64,000 bases of DNA from Psychromonas sp. SP041 (GTDB lineage: Bacteria > Pseudomonadota > Gammaproteobacteria > Enterobacterales > Psychromonadaceae). Shown here piece by piece: positions 36,640-46,703 of this stretch; the first letter of the stretch is position 1; every line of letters begins with the position of its first letter. Where the stretch lies: positions 58,235 to 122,234 of the forward strand of contig NZ_CBRF02000010.1 in NCBI RefSeq assembly GCF_000470315.2. The letters run 5' to 3'. The position numbers and the translations under genes were made by a program. Under the pieces are notes generated by a model, which did no database searches, was not told where the DNA came from, and was given only the letters and a program-made list of their open reading frames with translations.

Positions 36640-37971
36640 TTAACTATTAACAAACTCCTGCGTCAATATAGCAAGCTGTGTCAAACAATCGTTATAACTG
36701 ATACTGTCTTTCATTCCTTGCTGCAAGAAATGATCCAACCTTGGCTTAATTAGAATCGCTTTATCGATACGAGGATCACTACCACGTGAGTAGGCTCCGA
36801 TGGTGATTAACTCTTTATTTTCTTCATATAAAGAATATGCCTGTTTCAACACACGCGCTAATGTTTGGTGTTCATCTGAAGTCACCATTGGCATGACACG
36901 ACTAATTGATTTGCTAACATCAATGGCAGGGAAATGACCAGAATCGGCTAATGTTCGAGATAATACGATATGTCCATCTAGAATAGCTCGTGATGCATCA
37001 GCGATAGGATCCTGAAGATCGTCCCCTTCAGTTAATACTGTAAAGAAGGCACTTATTGATCCTTGATTTTCATTACCATTACCCGCCCGTTCTACTAAAG
37101 CCGGTAATTTAGCAAACACAGAAGGTGGATATCCTTTTGTTGCTGGCGGTTCACCAATAGCTAATGCTATTTCACGTTGTGCTTGTGCAAAACGTGTTAA
37201 TGAGTCCATTAACAATAAAACATTCAACCCTTGATCTCGAAAATATTCCGCAATCGTCAATGAAGTTTCACAGCCCTTTAAACGCATTAATGGCGATGCA
37301 TCAGCAGGAGCAGCAATAACAACGGCACGAGAACGTCCTTCTTCACCTAGAATCTCTTCAATAAATTCTTTTACTTCTCGACCACGCTCACCAATCAAAC
37401 CCACCACAACAACATCGGCATTAGTGCCACGTGTCATCATGCCCAATAAAACACTTTTACCCACGCCTGAACCAGCAAAAAGCCCCATACGTTGGCCTTG
37501 ACCAACAGTAAGCAAAGCATTGATTGCTTTAATTCCAGTATCAAGAGGTTGCTTAATCGCTTTACGTGAAAGAGGATTAATACGCGTATTGCTATAACCA
37601 CTCATAGAATTTGTTTTGATTTCCCCTTTACCATCAATAGGATTACCCATCCCATCTAAGACACGGCCTAATAACTCCATGCCAACAGGAATACCTATCT
37701 CTGTTGTTTGAGGAATAACTTTAGCACCAGGCAACACGCCAGTAAGACGTTCACTTGGCATCAGGAATAATCGGTCATTTGAAAATCCAACGACTTCTGC
37801 ATCAATATAACCGTCATTGGTCTGCACTTTACACATGCTACCCACGGCAGCACTACAACCAACGGCTTCTAAAGTAAGCCCTACCACACGCACTAACTTT
37901 CCCGCGACAACAGGGTGAGTAATCGCTTCACTAACTTGATATTGTTCAATACGTTGCGATAGTTTATTCAT
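36640..37971 (-). CDS. fliI: flagellum-specific ATP synthase FliI
   Basis: Hexameric ATPase that supports unfolding and delivery of export substrates. The Walker A is AGSGVGKS at residues 166-173. Walker B lies in [20 protein letters not shown], and the arginine and catalytic glutamate regions ([17 protein letters not shown]) match F1-type beta subunits. The 443 residues are full length. The start is one base after the fliH stop, indicating coupling. Confidence 0.97.
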   Translation of the reverse strand: MNKLSQRIEQYQVSEAITHPVVAGKLVRVVGLTLEAVGCSAAVGSMCKVQTNDGYIDAEVVGFSNDRLFLMPSERLTGVLPGAKVIPQTTEIGIPVGMELLGRVLDGMGNPIDGKGEIKTNSMSGYSNTRINPLSRKAIKQPLDTGIKAINALLTVGQGQRMGLFAGSGVGKSVLLGMMTRGTNADVVVVGLIGERGREVKEFIEEILGEEGRSRAVVIAAPADASPLMRLKGCETSLTIAEYFRDQGLNVLLLMDSLTRFAQAQREIALAIGEPPATKGYPPSVFAKLPALVERAGNGNENQGSISAFFTVLTEGDDLQDPIADASRAILDGHIVLSRTLADSGHFPAIDVSKSISRVMPMVTSDEHQTLARVLKQAYSLYEENKELITIGAYSRGSDPRIDKAILIKPRLDHFLQQGMKDSISYNDCLTQLAILTQEFVNS

Positions 37972-37972
37972 G

Positions 37973-39043
37973 CTAAGAGTTTACCGTCTCTGACTTTGCA
38001 TCAAAATTCGTTTCGGTGATGTCTTCAGATTGATTTAACTCAGCAGAGTCTGAAAAATTTGCCCCTGAAGAAACTGCTTCGGTATTATCTGTAATATTGC
38101 CTACTTCAGTCTTATTCAATTCAGCCTCTGAATGTTCAGCGGCGCTGAGATCGTTATCGCTTTTCGCTTGTTCAGCTTCAGACTCAAGTATTGTGTGTAA
38201 TTCCTCTTCGGTTTTCATTTCATAATCTAATGGCTGATCATTACTAATATCACCATCGTTACTAACTTCAGGCGTATTTTGATAATTCTCTTTGAGGAAG
38301 CTTTTTAAGACTTGTTCAACACGGATTGAAAAAGCGTAATCAATACTGGATGTTTGTGTATGTATCTGACAATCACCACGCAGCAAAGTAGGTTCAGCAC
38401 GGAGATCCCAACCTCTTTTTTTACATTCTTCTTCTGAAAAAGCGTCTTGCACAAAAATGAGATCTTCTGGGTTAAGTGAGATAACAAGACTCTGCTCGTT
38501 AACAGGTAATGCCTCAACACCTTGTTTTAAGGCTTGTAGAATAATTTGAGGGTTAATAGTGACTTCACATCGTGCCATTTGCTCTGCAAGATTAGTCGCC
38601 AGTTTAATTAGTTGGAACTCAACAGTATCATCTAACTTTTCTAACGGAGCATGTAATCTAGAAACAAGTTGTTCCCAATGCTGCGTTTGAGCCTCCACTT
38701 TCACTTTACCTTCCATTAAACCTTGCTCTAAACCTTGAGCTACCCCTTGTTCATGGCCTTCATTTAAACCTTGTAACTTTCCTTCCTCTATCCCTTCAGC
38801 AAAACCAGCCTCTTTGCCTTCATTAAAACCATCTTCATAAGCAGATGCACGAATTGATTCAATGTCTTCTAAGGTTAATGGTTTGGGTGCATCTTCTTTC
38901 AATTCTATATCTTCTGGTTCTTGCTTTTGATACCAACTAGCAGGTCGACCAAATAAATCAACTTCACCTTGATCTAAAGCATCATCATTTTCAAAATCAG
39001 GTAATACCCATTCTTGAAAATCGTTATCTGTATCAGCAGCCAT
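37973..39043 (-). CDS. fliH: flagellar assembly protein FliH with acidic C-terminal extension
   Basis: Stator-like regulator of FliI that links it to FliN. A glycine every fourth residue from Gly72 to Gly112 (eleven glycines, ten consecutive GxxxG steps) is the known FliH helix-packing repeat. The FliH core follows to about 255 ([30 protein letters not shown]). The last ~100 residues (about 257-356) are acidic, rich in Ser/Asn/Glu and low in complexity. This makes the protein far longer than E. coli FliH (about 235). The tail is unlike the core and has no domain I recognise. Confidence 0.9.
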   Translation of the reverse strand: MAADTDNDFQEWVLPDFENDDALDQGEVDLFGRPASWYQKQEPEDIELKEDAPKPLTLEDIESIRASAYEDGFNEGKEAGFAEGIEEGKLQGLNEGHEQGVAQGLEQGLMEGKVKVEAQTQHWEQLVSRLHAPLEKLDDTVEFQLIKLATNLAEQMARCEVTINPQIILQALKQGVEALPVNEQSLVISLNPEDLIFVQDAFSEEECKKRGWDLRAEPTLLRGDCQIHTQTSSIDYAFSIRVEQVLKSFLKENYQNTPEVSNDGDISNDQPLDYEMKTEEELHTILESEAEQAKSDNDLSAAEHSEAELNKTEVGNITDNTEAVSSGANFSDSAELNQSEDITETNFDAKSETVNS

Positions 39044-39112
39044 TCATGTACCTTAATTTCATTAAAAGTGATGCTTAAAAAATAGAGATTAAACGTTAAT
39101 TAATAACTAAGG

Positions 39113-40162
39113 TTATAAAAACTCATCACCGCCACCACCGGCTAACATTAACTCACCAGCATCAGACAAACGACGTGCAATATTAAGAATTTCTTTTTGC
39201 GCACTTTCTACTTCACTAATTCTGATGGGTCCCATTGCTTCAATATCATCAGCTAACATGTCAGCTGCTCGTTTCGACATATTCGCTAAGACTTTATTTT
39301 TAAGGAGTTCGTCAGCGCCTTTAAGTGCTAATTGCAATTGTTCTGGTGGCACTTCACGTAGCAATGTTTGAATGCCTCGATCGTCAACATCGATAAGATT
39401 ATCAAATACAAACATAAGATCTTGAATTTGTTGACTCATATCTTCATCTGACTCGCGTATAGAGTCCATCAGAGGACCTTCGATAGCGGTATCTAAATAG
39501 TTCATAATATTAGCAGCAGCTTTAGCGCCACCCATTTTCGCCGCTTGTGCACCAGCTTGCCCGGCAAACTGTTTCTCCATAATCTCATTAAGTTCTTGTA
39601 ATGCAGCTGGTTGAACTTCTTCCAAATCAGCAATACGCATCATCAAATCTAAACGCACTTTTTCTGGGAATTGCGTTAAAATTTCAGCCGACTGTTCTGG
39701 GTCTAAATAAGATAAAACAATGGTTTGAATCTGAGGATGTTCATTAAGGATAATACTAGCAACCTGACGAGCATCCATCCATTTCAAAGAATCTAAACCT
39801 CTAGAGCCACTACCCAGAATAATTTGGTCGACTAAATTACCCGCTTTATCTTCACCTAACGCTTCAATTAATGAAGTACGAACAAAGTTTTCACTGTCCA
39901 ATCCAATATTACTGAATTTTTGAATGTCTTCTATGAAAGCGCGATGAACACTACTTACCTTTGCTTGCGATGAGTCTTCTAATGAAGCCATTTTCATCCC
40001 TAGCTTTTGTACTTGCTTGGGCTCTAAATTTCTAAAAATTTGCGCAGCATCCGCAGGGGTTAGACTCAACATCAATAATGCAGACTTTTCTACCCCACTT
40101 AATTCTGTAACATCAAAGGTAGCAACTTTAGTTGATTCTTTCTTTTTATCGTTCTCACTCAT
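39113..40162 (-). CDS. fliG: flagellar motor switch protein FliG
   Basis: Rotor protein that contacts MotA/MotC and turns stator movement into rotation. The 349 residues contain the ARM-type repeats and the EHPQ segment (SIILNEHPQIQTIVLSYLDP). The C-terminal torque domain has the charged face seen in MFVFDNLIDVDDRGIQTLLR. It overlaps the end of fliF by 8 bases, and the N-terminus (VTELSGVEKSALLMLSL) is the FliF-binding part. Confidence 0.96.
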   Translation of the reverse strand: MSENDKKKESTKVATFDVTELSGVEKSALLMLSLTPADAAQIFRNLEPKQVQKLGMKMASLEDSSQAKVSSVHRAFIEDIQKFSNIGLDSENFVRTSLIEALGEDKAGNLVDQIILGSGSRGLDSLKWMDARQVASIILNEHPQIQTIVLSYLDPEQSAEILTQFPEKVRLDLMMRIADLEEVQPAALQELNEIMEKQFAGQAGAQAAKMGGAKAAANIMNYLDTAIEGPLMDSIRESDEDMSQQIQDLMFVFDNLIDVDDRGIQTLLREVPPEQLQLALKGADELLKNKVLANMSKRAADMLADDIEAMGPIRISEVESAQKEILNIARRLSDAGELMLAGGGGDEFL

Positions 40163-41861
40163 CTTCTACCAACCATTCTTTAATAACTTGTGCTGATAAC
40201 CCAGGTTCGTTTGACACTAAGGCTCTCACTGCTTTTAATAGGTCTTCATCTTTATGTAAGTCAGGTAATTGTATTTGTCCGTTCGTCATGCCGAAATCAA
40301 GGCTTTCGTTATTTTCATCTGACAATAACTGTAAATTATCATTGCCTACCGAACCAATCGCGCCACCTAATTCGTAATCTTCCGCTTTTTCAATAGCATC
40401 TGGATACAGTAGTTTTTTCATGATCGGACGAACAATTAATAACAAGGTCAAAATAATGACAAACAAACTACCACCAAATCTTACATAACCTTGAAATGTT
40501 TCCGTTTCCCAGAAGGCTTCTTCAACAATAGCTTCCATTTCAGGGCGATTAAAGCTGACTGAAGCCAGCGCCAAAATATCGCCACGTTCAGCATTAATAC
40601 CTAATCCACCTAATAATAACTGCTTAAGATTCTCTACTTCTTCAACACTTCTTGGTGAGTAACTCACTTCACCCGCATCATTGACTGATTTAATATAGTC
40701 TAGCGCCACAGAAACAGCGAGGCGGTCTACCTTTCCAACTTTATGTTTTGTATGTGTGATCGTAGTATCAACTTCATAGTTTCGGGTCGACTCCGTTCGA
40801 GAACTGCCATTGCTATTATTAGTGCTGTCATTGGCTTCTTCTAATTCTTCAGGAATGGCGCCATTTGCTGGTGGTTGATTAGACAGAGCACCAGGAACAG
40901 AGCCAAAAGATGACGATAATGATGATTTATCTTCAATCAACATTTCACTGCGCACCGCTTGATTAGAAGGGTTAAAGGTTTTTTTAGTTTCTTCAACAAC
41001 AGTGAAATCCATGACTAAATCAACTTCAGAAGCATAGTTTGCAATACCTAATACAGGAATTAAGATAGCGTCTATTTTTGATTTGTATTCTTCTTCACGC
41101 TCACGCTGCATGCTAAATTCTTTGCTAGTTTGTGCTGAGCTTCCTGTACTACTACCTGAATGCAATAAACGACCTCGTTGATCGGTTACTGTTACGCTAT
41201 TTGGTGATAACCCTTGTACTGCAGAAGCCACTAAATCAACAATAGAATCAACTTCTTGAGCAGATAATGCATAAGATCGTGTTGTCGTCACAACCACTGT
41301 CGCACTGGCTTGGCGCTCTTTACGTGCAAACACACTTTCTTTAGGGATAGCTAATAAGACTTGGGCATTAGTCACATTCTTCATTTCTTTAATTGCTAAT
41401 GCTAATTGACGCTCACGGCTTAATTTTAATCTTTCTTTTTCAACGCGCTGGCTTACACCAAACCCCATATCTTGTAATAAGATATCATCGCCATTTTCAG
41501 TATTATCATTAACCAAACCTGCGCGAGTCATCAGTAGTTTAACTTTTTGATATTGGTCTGACATGACCGACACGTTGTTCCCTTCTAATTTATAAGGGAT
41601 TTTTTGTTGGTCTAAAAAGTCTAATGTAGTAATAAGTTCGTCTGTTTGATAAGTACCTAAAGGGCGGTAGTCCGCTTCTTTACCCCATGACCAGATAATG
41701 ACCACGATAGCTAATACAATCAATAAACCAATGATCATGCTGATTTGGCGCAATACATCCACATTAGAGAAAAATGATGAGATCGCCCCTTTCTCTGAGG
41801 TTATTGGTGCACTTTCATTATTATCTAACAATAAATTTGCATTATTTTCTGTATTAGGCAC
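40155..41861 (-). CDS. fliF: flagellar MS-ring protein FliF
   Basis: Builds the MS ring in the inner membrane. The 568 residues have two membrane helices (about 38-60 and 452-472). Ring-building motifs lie between them, including SRERQLALAIKEMKNVTNAQ and the SVTVTDQRGRLL segment. The C-terminal cytoplasmic tail (about 475-568) ends in an acidic helix that binds FliG. The loop at about 310-365 is Asn/Ser-rich and variable, as usual. It follows fliE by about 40 bp. Confidence 0.96.
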   Translation of the reverse strand: MPNTENNANLLLDNNESAPITSEKGAISSFFSNVDVLRQISMIIGLLIVLAIVVIIWSWGKEADYRPLGTYQTDELITTLDFLDQQKIPYKLEGNNVSVMSDQYQKVKLLMTRAGLVNDNTENGDDILLQDMGFGVSQRVEKERLKLSRERQLALAIKEMKNVTNAQVLLAIPKESVFARKERQASATVVVTTTRSYALSAQEVDSIVDLVASAVQGLSPNSVTVTDQRGRLLHSGSSTGSSAQTSKEFSMQREREEEYKSKIDAILIPVLGIANYASEVDLVMDFTVVEETKKTFNPSNQAVRSEMLIEDKSSLSSSFGSVPGALSNQPPANGAIPEELEEANDSTNNSNGSSRTESTRNYEVDTTITHTKHKVGKVDRLAVSVALDYIKSVNDAGEVSYSPRSVEEVENLKQLLLGGLGINAERGDILALASVSFNRPEMEAIVEEAFWETETFQGYVRFGGSLFVIILTLLLIVRPIMKKLLYPDAIEKAEDYELGGAIGSVGNDNLQLLSDENNESLDFGMTNGQIQLPDLHKDEDLLKAVRALVSNEPGLSAQVIKEWLVEDE

Positions 41862-41900
41862 AGACTTTCCTTTTAACGATTAAATGTAAAATAATTGCAG

Positions 41901-42227
41901 TTAAACAGGCATGCTCATTACTTCTTTATAAGCTTCAACCATTTTATTACGAACTTGTACTGTCGCATCAAAGGCTAGACCTGATTTATTAGAGGCAATC
42001 ATGACATCAGATAAGCTAATGTCCTGATTACCCATTTCAAAACCATTACGTAATTCTGATGAGCTTTGTTGTAGCCCATTAACATTGTCAATTGCTTGTT
42101 TAAGCATGGCAGAAAAATCAGCTGGTGCAGGATTAGTGGCTTTAGTACTTAACTCATTGTTTAAGCCTTTTGCTTCTAAACCTTGTGTTTGTAACTCTTG
42201 AAACATTGATGCTGCATTGATATTCAT
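41901..42227 (-). CDS. fliE: flagellar hook-basal body protein FliE
   Basis: Links the MS ring to the proximal rod. The 108 residues start at the ATG at 42227 (MNINAASMFQELQTQG), with AGAGG upstream. A longer in-frame start at 42269 would lie inside the sigma-54 promoter element and is rejected. The C-terminal FliE signature is DVMIASNKSGLAFDATVQVR...VEAYKEVMSMPV. It is the first gene of the 27-kb flagellar run. Confidence 0.95.
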   Translation of the reverse strand: MNINAASMFQELQTQGLEAKGLNNELSTKATNPAPADFSAMLKQAIDNVNGLQQSSSELRNGFEMGNQDISLSDVMIASNKSGLAFDATVQVRNKMVEAYKEVMSMPV

Positions 42228-42264
42228 TGTATTTAGCCTCTTTTTGACACTGGTAATAGTAAAA

Positions 42265-42280
42265 AGCAATAACTATGCCA
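42265..42280 (-). promoter_or_regulatory. sigma-54 promoter of fliE
   Basis: Read on the minus strand: TGGCATAGTTATTGCT. The invariant GG and GC are exactly 10 bases apart and the flanks match the -24/-12 consensus. The expected start of transcription is near 42254, about 27 bases before the fliE ATG. In Vibrio and Pseudomonas the fliE operon is transcribed by sigma-54 with FlrC/FleR, neither of which is encoded in this window. Confidence 0.75.
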
Positions 42281-42350
42281 GTTGAATTTTAATACCATCA
42301 ATAAACACCTCCAAATAGGTAACTACATCTTATCTTAAAAAAACAATAAA

Positions 42351-42385
42351 AAAAAAGGCATTAACAACAGTTAATACCTTTTTTT
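42351..42385 (-). terminator. Rho-independent terminator after the LPP20-like gene
   Basis: A 15-bp stem (one G-U pair on the minus-strand RNA) closes a 4-base loop, with arms 42351-42365 and 42370-42384, about 25 bp after the lipoprotein stop. On the minus strand it ends in a long T run. It isolates the fliE operon from genes upstream. Confidence 0.9.
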
Positions 42386-42411
42386 CAAAACTCAGAGATT
42401 ACATTTAGTAT

Positions 42412-42990
42412 TTATTGAACGTTAAGTTTATCTAGCTCTTTATCAAGTTGAAGACTTGCTCGTTGCCCTTTGAACTCTTGATACAACAAATCTTTTTGCC
42501 CTGCATTCATTGGACGTTCTGAGGTCTTAACTAAACCATCGAAAATAGCTTTTGTTGATTCTTGGCCAACTCCAACTAATACACATAAATTATTTCTGTC
42601 TGCGATTTTAACGATGTCTGTTTTAAGTGGGTTAGTACCGATTAATGTCTGTTGCGTAATTTGTTTTGAAACACTAGAGAAAGTAGAACCAGATTCAGCA
42701 CCTGAAGCCACTTCTATTTTATCACGGTAAGTTTTATCCATTGCACTGACACGTGTTTCGATACGCTGAGCCAGTGATGTTCGGGCATTAGCAAGGGCTT
42801 GTTGTTTATCAATAGAAAGATTACCAGACCATAAAACACACTCAGAGACTGCAATACCATCTTCGACTTGAGGATTTAATATCCAACTTGGGATGTCACC
42901 AACAACTGTTTCTTGCGTTGGTTCGCTGCTAGAACACGCACTCAACAATACGATCGCAGAAAGACTTAATAAATGAAATTTTTTAGACAT
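42412..42990 (-). CDS. LPP20-family-like outer membrane lipoprotein
   Basis: A 192-residue lipoprotein: signal peptide with lipobox Leu-Ser-Ala-Cys (Cys19). The mature part opens with IPSWILNPQVEDG and has a helix of the form DKQQALANARTSLAQRI, which are features of the LPP20 group. Some LPP20 proteins (FlgP in Vibrio) belong to the outer-membrane ring of the flagellum. This one lies directly next to fliE, but it ends at its own terminator, so a flagellar role is only possible, not shown. Start chosen at 42990 because AAGGA lies 6 bases upstream. An ATG at 42996 would touch the site. Confidence 0.7.
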   Translation of the reverse strand: MSKKFHLLSLSAIVLLSACSSSEPTQETVVGDIPSWILNPQVEDGIAVSECVLWSGNLSIDKQQALANARTSLAQRIETRVSAMDKTYRDKIEVASGAESGSTFSSVSKQITQQTLIGTNPLKTDIVKIADRNNLCVLVGVGQESTKAIFDGLVKTSERPMNAGQKDLLYQEFKGQRASLQLDKELDKLNVQ

Positions 42991-43065
42991 AATCATTCCT
43001 TAATTAAAATAAAAGTACGCACTCAATAAAACGAGTTTAGATTGATTCATAAAAATTTAATATAA

Positions 43066-43102
43066 AAAAATCCCTACCTTAATGAATAAGATAGGGATTT
43101 TT
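43066..43102 (-). terminator. Rho-independent terminator after amtB
   Basis: Stem AAAAATCCCTA / TAGGGATTTTT (arms 43066-43076 and 43092-43102), followed on the minus strand by T-rich sequence. It lies about 50 bp beyond the amtB stop. Confidence 0.85.
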
Positions 43103-43153
43103 ATTTGATTCACAATTTACTCATACTGTTAAGGTATGAGTTATAAGTTGTAA

Positions 43154-44371
43154 TTAGTCTTTAAATTCAGGGTAAGCTTCAACACCACAATCGTGTAAAT
43201 CCATACCTGCATCTTCTTCTTCAGCAGTAACACGGATACCCATTGTTACTTTGATGATAGACCAAACAACCCAAGATGCTGCAAATACGAATCCGAAGAT
43301 AACTGCTGCACCGTATAACTGAGACATTACTGAAGCACCGTCATTTGACATTGGAACAACTAATAAACCAAATAGACCACACACACCGTGTACAGATAAA
43401 GCACCTACTGGATCATCAATTTTCAATTTATCAAAAGTAATGATGCTGTAAACAACAATCACACCAGCAACTGCACCAATAACGGCTGCAAATAATGGTG
43501 ATGGAGATAGTGGGTCAGCTGTAATAGCAACTAGACCTGCTAATGCACCATTCAGAATCATCGTTAAATCTGCTTTACCCCATTTGAATTTGCTCACTAA
43601 CAATGCTGCGATAGCACCTGTTGCTGCTGCTGCGTTAGTGTTAAGGAAGATAAGGCCTACAGCTGATGCATTTTCAGCGTCAGAGATAAGTAGTTGAGAA
43701 CCACCGTTAAAACCAAACCAACCCATCCATAGAATGAATGTACCTAATGTAGCAAGTGGCATGTTTGAACCAGGAATCGGGTGAACACTACCATCTTTAC
43801 CGTATTTACCACGACGAGCACCTAATAATAATACCGCTGCTAATGCTGCTGCAGCACCGGCCATGTGAACAATACCTGAACCAGCGAAATCACTAAATCC
43901 AGCTTCGCTTAAGAAACCACCGCCCCAAGTCCAGTAACCTTCCATTGGGTAAATAAAACCAGTTAAGAAGACAGTGAAAACTAAGAATGCCCATAGTTTC
44001 ATACGCTCAGCAACAGCACCCGATACAATAGACATTGCAGTTGCAACGAATACCACTTGGAAAAAGAAATCAGACTCTAAAGAATGGTCTGCACCTTCAG
44101 CTTGAGTACCGATTAAAGAACCAAAAGAAGGTAACCAACCGCCAGCGCTGTTATCAACATACATAATGTTGTAACCCACTAATAAAAACATCGTACAAGC
44201 AATTGCATATAACACGATATTTTTAGTTAAAATTTCAGTGGTATTTTTAGAGCGAACTAAACCTGCTTCTAACATGGCAAAACCTGCTGCCATCCACATA
44301 ACAAGGACACCTGATATTAAAAAATAAAAGGTATCCAGCGCAAATCGTAGTTCTGTAACTGTTGTTTCCAT
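43154..44371 (-). CDS. amtB: ammonium transporter AmtB
   Basis: Trimeric inner-membrane ammonium channel, blocked by GlnK when nitrogen is sufficient. The 405 residues have about 11 membrane segments. The twin-histidine pore is seen as His169 in GSGIVHMAGA and in VGALSVHGVCG. The Amt signature includes NTNAAAATGAIAALLVSKF. The E. coli-type signal peptide is absent: the N-terminus enters the first helix directly, as in many homologues. It follows glnK by 30 bp, and both are under the sigma-54 promoter. Confidence 0.96.
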   Translation of the reverse strand: METTVTELRFALDTFYFLISGVLVMWMAAGFAMLEAGLVRSKNTTEILTKNIVLYAIACTMFLLVGYNIMYVDNSAGGWLPSFGSLIGTQAEGADHSLESDFFFQVVFVATAMSIVSGAVAERMKLWAFLVFTVFLTGFIYPMEGYWTWGGGFLSEAGFSDFAGSGIVHMAGAAAALAAVLLLGARRGKYGKDGSVHPIPGSNMPLATLGTFILWMGWFGFNGGSQLLISDAENASAVGLIFLNTNAAAATGAIAALLVSKFKWGKADLTMILNGALAGLVAITADPLSPSPLFAAVIGAVAGVIVVYSIITFDKLKIDDPVGALSVHGVCGLFGLLVVPMSNDGASVMSQLYGAAVIFGFVFAASWVVWSIIKVTMGIRVTAEEEDAGMDLHDCGVEAYPEFKD

Positions 44372-44401
44372 AATAGTAATCCTTAACTTATTAAATTTGG
44401 T

Positions 44402-44773
<372 letters not shown>

Positions 44774-44788
44774 TTATGTGTATTTATT

Positions 44789-44804
44789 AACAACTAACGT
44801 GCCA
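44789..44804 (-). promoter_or_regulatory. sigma-54 promoter of glnK-amtB
   Basis: On the minus strand: TGGCACGTTAGTTGTT. The -24 half (TGGCACG) is perfect, the spacing to the -12 dinucleotide is 10, but the -12 is GT instead of GC. Expected start near 44778, about 38 bases before the ATG. With the NtrC palindrome upstream this is a strong call. Confidence 0.7.
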
Positions 44805-44867
44805 AAAAATATAAACCATTTATAACAATAACTTAGCATTAAAAAAGCAAATTCCAACAACTTTTAC

Positions 44868-44882
44868 GCACCACTTTGGTGC
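44868..44882. promoter_or_regulatory. NtrC binding site (enhancer) for glnK-amtB
   Basis: GCACCACTTTGGTGC is a perfect match to the NtrC consensus GCACCA-N3-TGGTGC. It lies about 80 bp upstream of the sigma-54 promoter, the usual enhancer distance. A weaker GCACC half-site follows at 44901-44905. Expression would rise under nitrogen limitation, as in enterics. Confidence 0.85.
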
Positions 44883-45066
44883 GCCACTTGCTATTGCAAT
44901 GCACCGATATGTCACAATTAAATGATCTCTCATAAAACCATAATCGAACTTACTCAACATTTACTTGCCTAACCCTCTTATGTTAATAAAATGACTAAAC
45001 GGTTATTATTTAAATATTTTAAATATAAAAAGGCATTAAAATTAACCAACTAATCTGTATAGCCCC

Positions 45067-45095
45067 TTAGCAAATAAAGCTTCATCTGCTATAGT
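45067..45095 (+). promoter_or_regulatory. candidate sigma-70 promoter of dacA
   Basis: TTAGCA (45067-45072) and TATAGT (45090-45095) with a 17-bp spacer, about 43 bp before the dacA ATG. The -35 matches 4 of 6 consensus bases, the -10 matches 5 of 6. The 397-bp gap between glnK and dacA otherwise holds the glnK control region. Confidence 0.5.
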
Positions 45096-45137
45096 GCGTA
45101 ACAATTTTTCGACTTAACAACCTTGAAGGTATGTAAC

Positions 45138-46295
45138 ATGAAAAAAATAAGCCTACTGCTTATCACTTTCCTATTTAGTATTAATGCGTTTTCCGCTCCT
45201 ATGATTATTCCTAAAGCTCCCTCAATTGCCGCCAAAGGATATTTATTAATTGATTTTGATTCAGGAAAAGTTCTCTCTGAAAATAATAGTGAAGATACGC
45301 TAGAACCAGCGTCATTAACTAAAATGATGACCAGCTATATCATCGGCCAAGAGCTAAAGTCAGGAAATCTTAAACTGACAGATAAAGTAACTATCTCTAA
45401 TAATGCATGGTCAAAGAATTTCCCTGATTCTTCAAAAATGTTTATCGAAATTGGTAAAGAAGTAACCGTCGAAGATTTAAACCGCGGTATCATCATTCAA
45501 TCAGGTAATGACGCTTGTGTTGCAATGGCTGAACATATTGCTGGTAGTGAACCCGCTTTTGCAGATTTAATGAACTCTTGGGCATTACAGTTAGGCATGA
45601 ATGATACGCACTTTGTAAACAGCCACGGTTTACATGCTGATGGGCACCATACCACTGCAAAAGATATGGCAATATTAGCAAAAGCAATTATCACTGACGT
45701 ACCAAATGAGTACAAAATATATAGCGAAAAATCATTCAAATACAATGGTATCGTACAATACAACCGTAATGGTTTGTTATGGGATAAAAGCCTAAATGTA
45801 GATGGTATGAAAACAGGTCACACTAGTGCAGCAGGTTACAGCTTAGTGTCATCTGCAACAAAAGATGGCATGCGTTTAATCAGTGTTGTGATGGGGACTC
45901 GTTCTGATGATGCACGTAAAGTAGAAAGTAAAAAATTACTTAACTGGGGTTTCCGTTTCTTCGAAACAATCACACCGTATAAAGCAAATGATCAGCTTGC
46001 AAGTGAACGCATCTGGATGGGTACACAAGCAAACATTCGTTTAGGTGTTCCTGTTGATACACCATTAACGTTACCACGCAATCAATCTCAAAATTTAAAA
46101 GCTGATTTTGTCATTAATAACGAGCTACGCGCACCAATTCAAAAAGGTGATAAAGTAGGCCAAGTAAATTATACACTTGCTGACGAGTCAATTGCGACTT
46201 ACGACTTAATTGCACTAGAAACAGTGGAAGAAGGTGGTATTTTCAGTCGTGTTATTGATTACATTAAATTGTTATTTATTGGTTGGTTTGGCTAA
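45138..46295 (+). CDS. dacA: D-alanyl-D-alanine carboxypeptidase (penicillin-binding protein 5)
   Basis: Periplasmic carboxypeptidase that trims the pentapeptide of peptidoglycan. Signal peptide 1-19 ends with NAFSA. Catalytic motifs: SLTK (Ser59, Lys62), SGN (122-124) and KTG (in GMKTGHTSAAG, about residue 228). The C-terminal beta domain (about 270-360) is followed by the amphipathic membrane anchor (FSRVIDYIKLLFIGWF). At 385 residues it matches PBP5. The ATG at 45138 has GAAGG 8 bases upstream. A longer TTG start at 45123 would contain that site. It is first in the dacA-ybeD-lipB-lipA order, with a terminator behind it. Confidence 0.95.
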   Translation: MKKISLLLITFLFSINAFSAPMIIPKAPSIAAKGYLLIDFDSGKVLSENNSEDTLEPASLTKMMTSYIIGQELKSGNLKLTDKVTISNNAWSKNFPDSSKMFIEIGKEVTVEDLNRGIIIQSGNDACVAMAEHIAGSEPAFADLMNSWALQLGMNDTHFVNSHGLHADGHHTTAKDMAILAKAIITDVPNEYKIYSEKSFKYNGIVQYNRNGLLWDKSLNVDGMKTGHTSAAGYSLVSSATKDGMRLISVVMGTRSDDARKVESKKLLNWGFRFFETITPYKANDQLASERIWMGTQANIRLGVPVDTPLTLPRNQSQNLKADFVINNELRAPIQKGDKVGQVNYTLADESIATYDLIALETVEEGGIFSRVIDYIKLLFIGWFG

Positions 46296-46347
46296 AAACA
46301 TCCCCATATACCAATAATGTTTATCGTATAACATTAACCAATAATCT

Positions 46348-46375
46348 AAAGTGAGGTTAAGAAACCTCACTTTTT
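46348..46375 (+). terminator. Rho-independent terminator after dacA
   Basis: Arms AAAGTGAGGTT (46348-46358) and AACCTCACTTT (46363-46373) with a 4-base loop and five T. The stem is perfect. It separates dacA from ybeD-lipB-lipA. Confidence 0.92.
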
Positions 46376-46408
46376 AGTTTCAACGTCTATTTTGCTCTGG
46401 AGGCAAGC

Positions 46409-46678
46409 ATGGCATTAAATACTAAATTTGATGAGTTATTAGAATTCCCATGTAGTTTGTCATTTAAAGTGATGGGTGTCGCTCATCCAGAACTGCTCCC
46501 TGACGTTATTCGCGTTATTCAGTTAATTGCGCCGGGTGATTATTCTCCGACAATAAAGCCTAGCTCTAAAGGGACTTACCATTCTTTAGCAGTCCCCGTT
46601 ATTGTGACGAGCAAAGAACATATAGAAGAGATTTATACTGAATTAAATAAACTTGAACACGTTCGTTTTATTTTATAA
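46409..46678 (+). CDS. ybeD: YbeD-family (DUF493) protein
   Basis: An 89-residue cytoplasmic protein with the alpha-beta ACT-like fold of the UPF0250/DUF493 family: [20 protein letters not shown], then [29 protein letters not shown]. The strong GGAGG site and the conserved place before lipB support the call. Function is unknown, although a role linked to lipoate metabolism is suggested by gene order in many gammaproteobacteria. Confidence 0.92.
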   Translation: MALNTKFDELLEFPCSLSFKVMGVAHPELLPDVIRVIQLIAPGDYSPTIKPSSKGTYHSLAVPVIVTSKEHIEEIYTELNKLEHVRFIL

Positions 46679-46703
46679 ACCAATACATTTATAAGCCGAC
46701 ATC

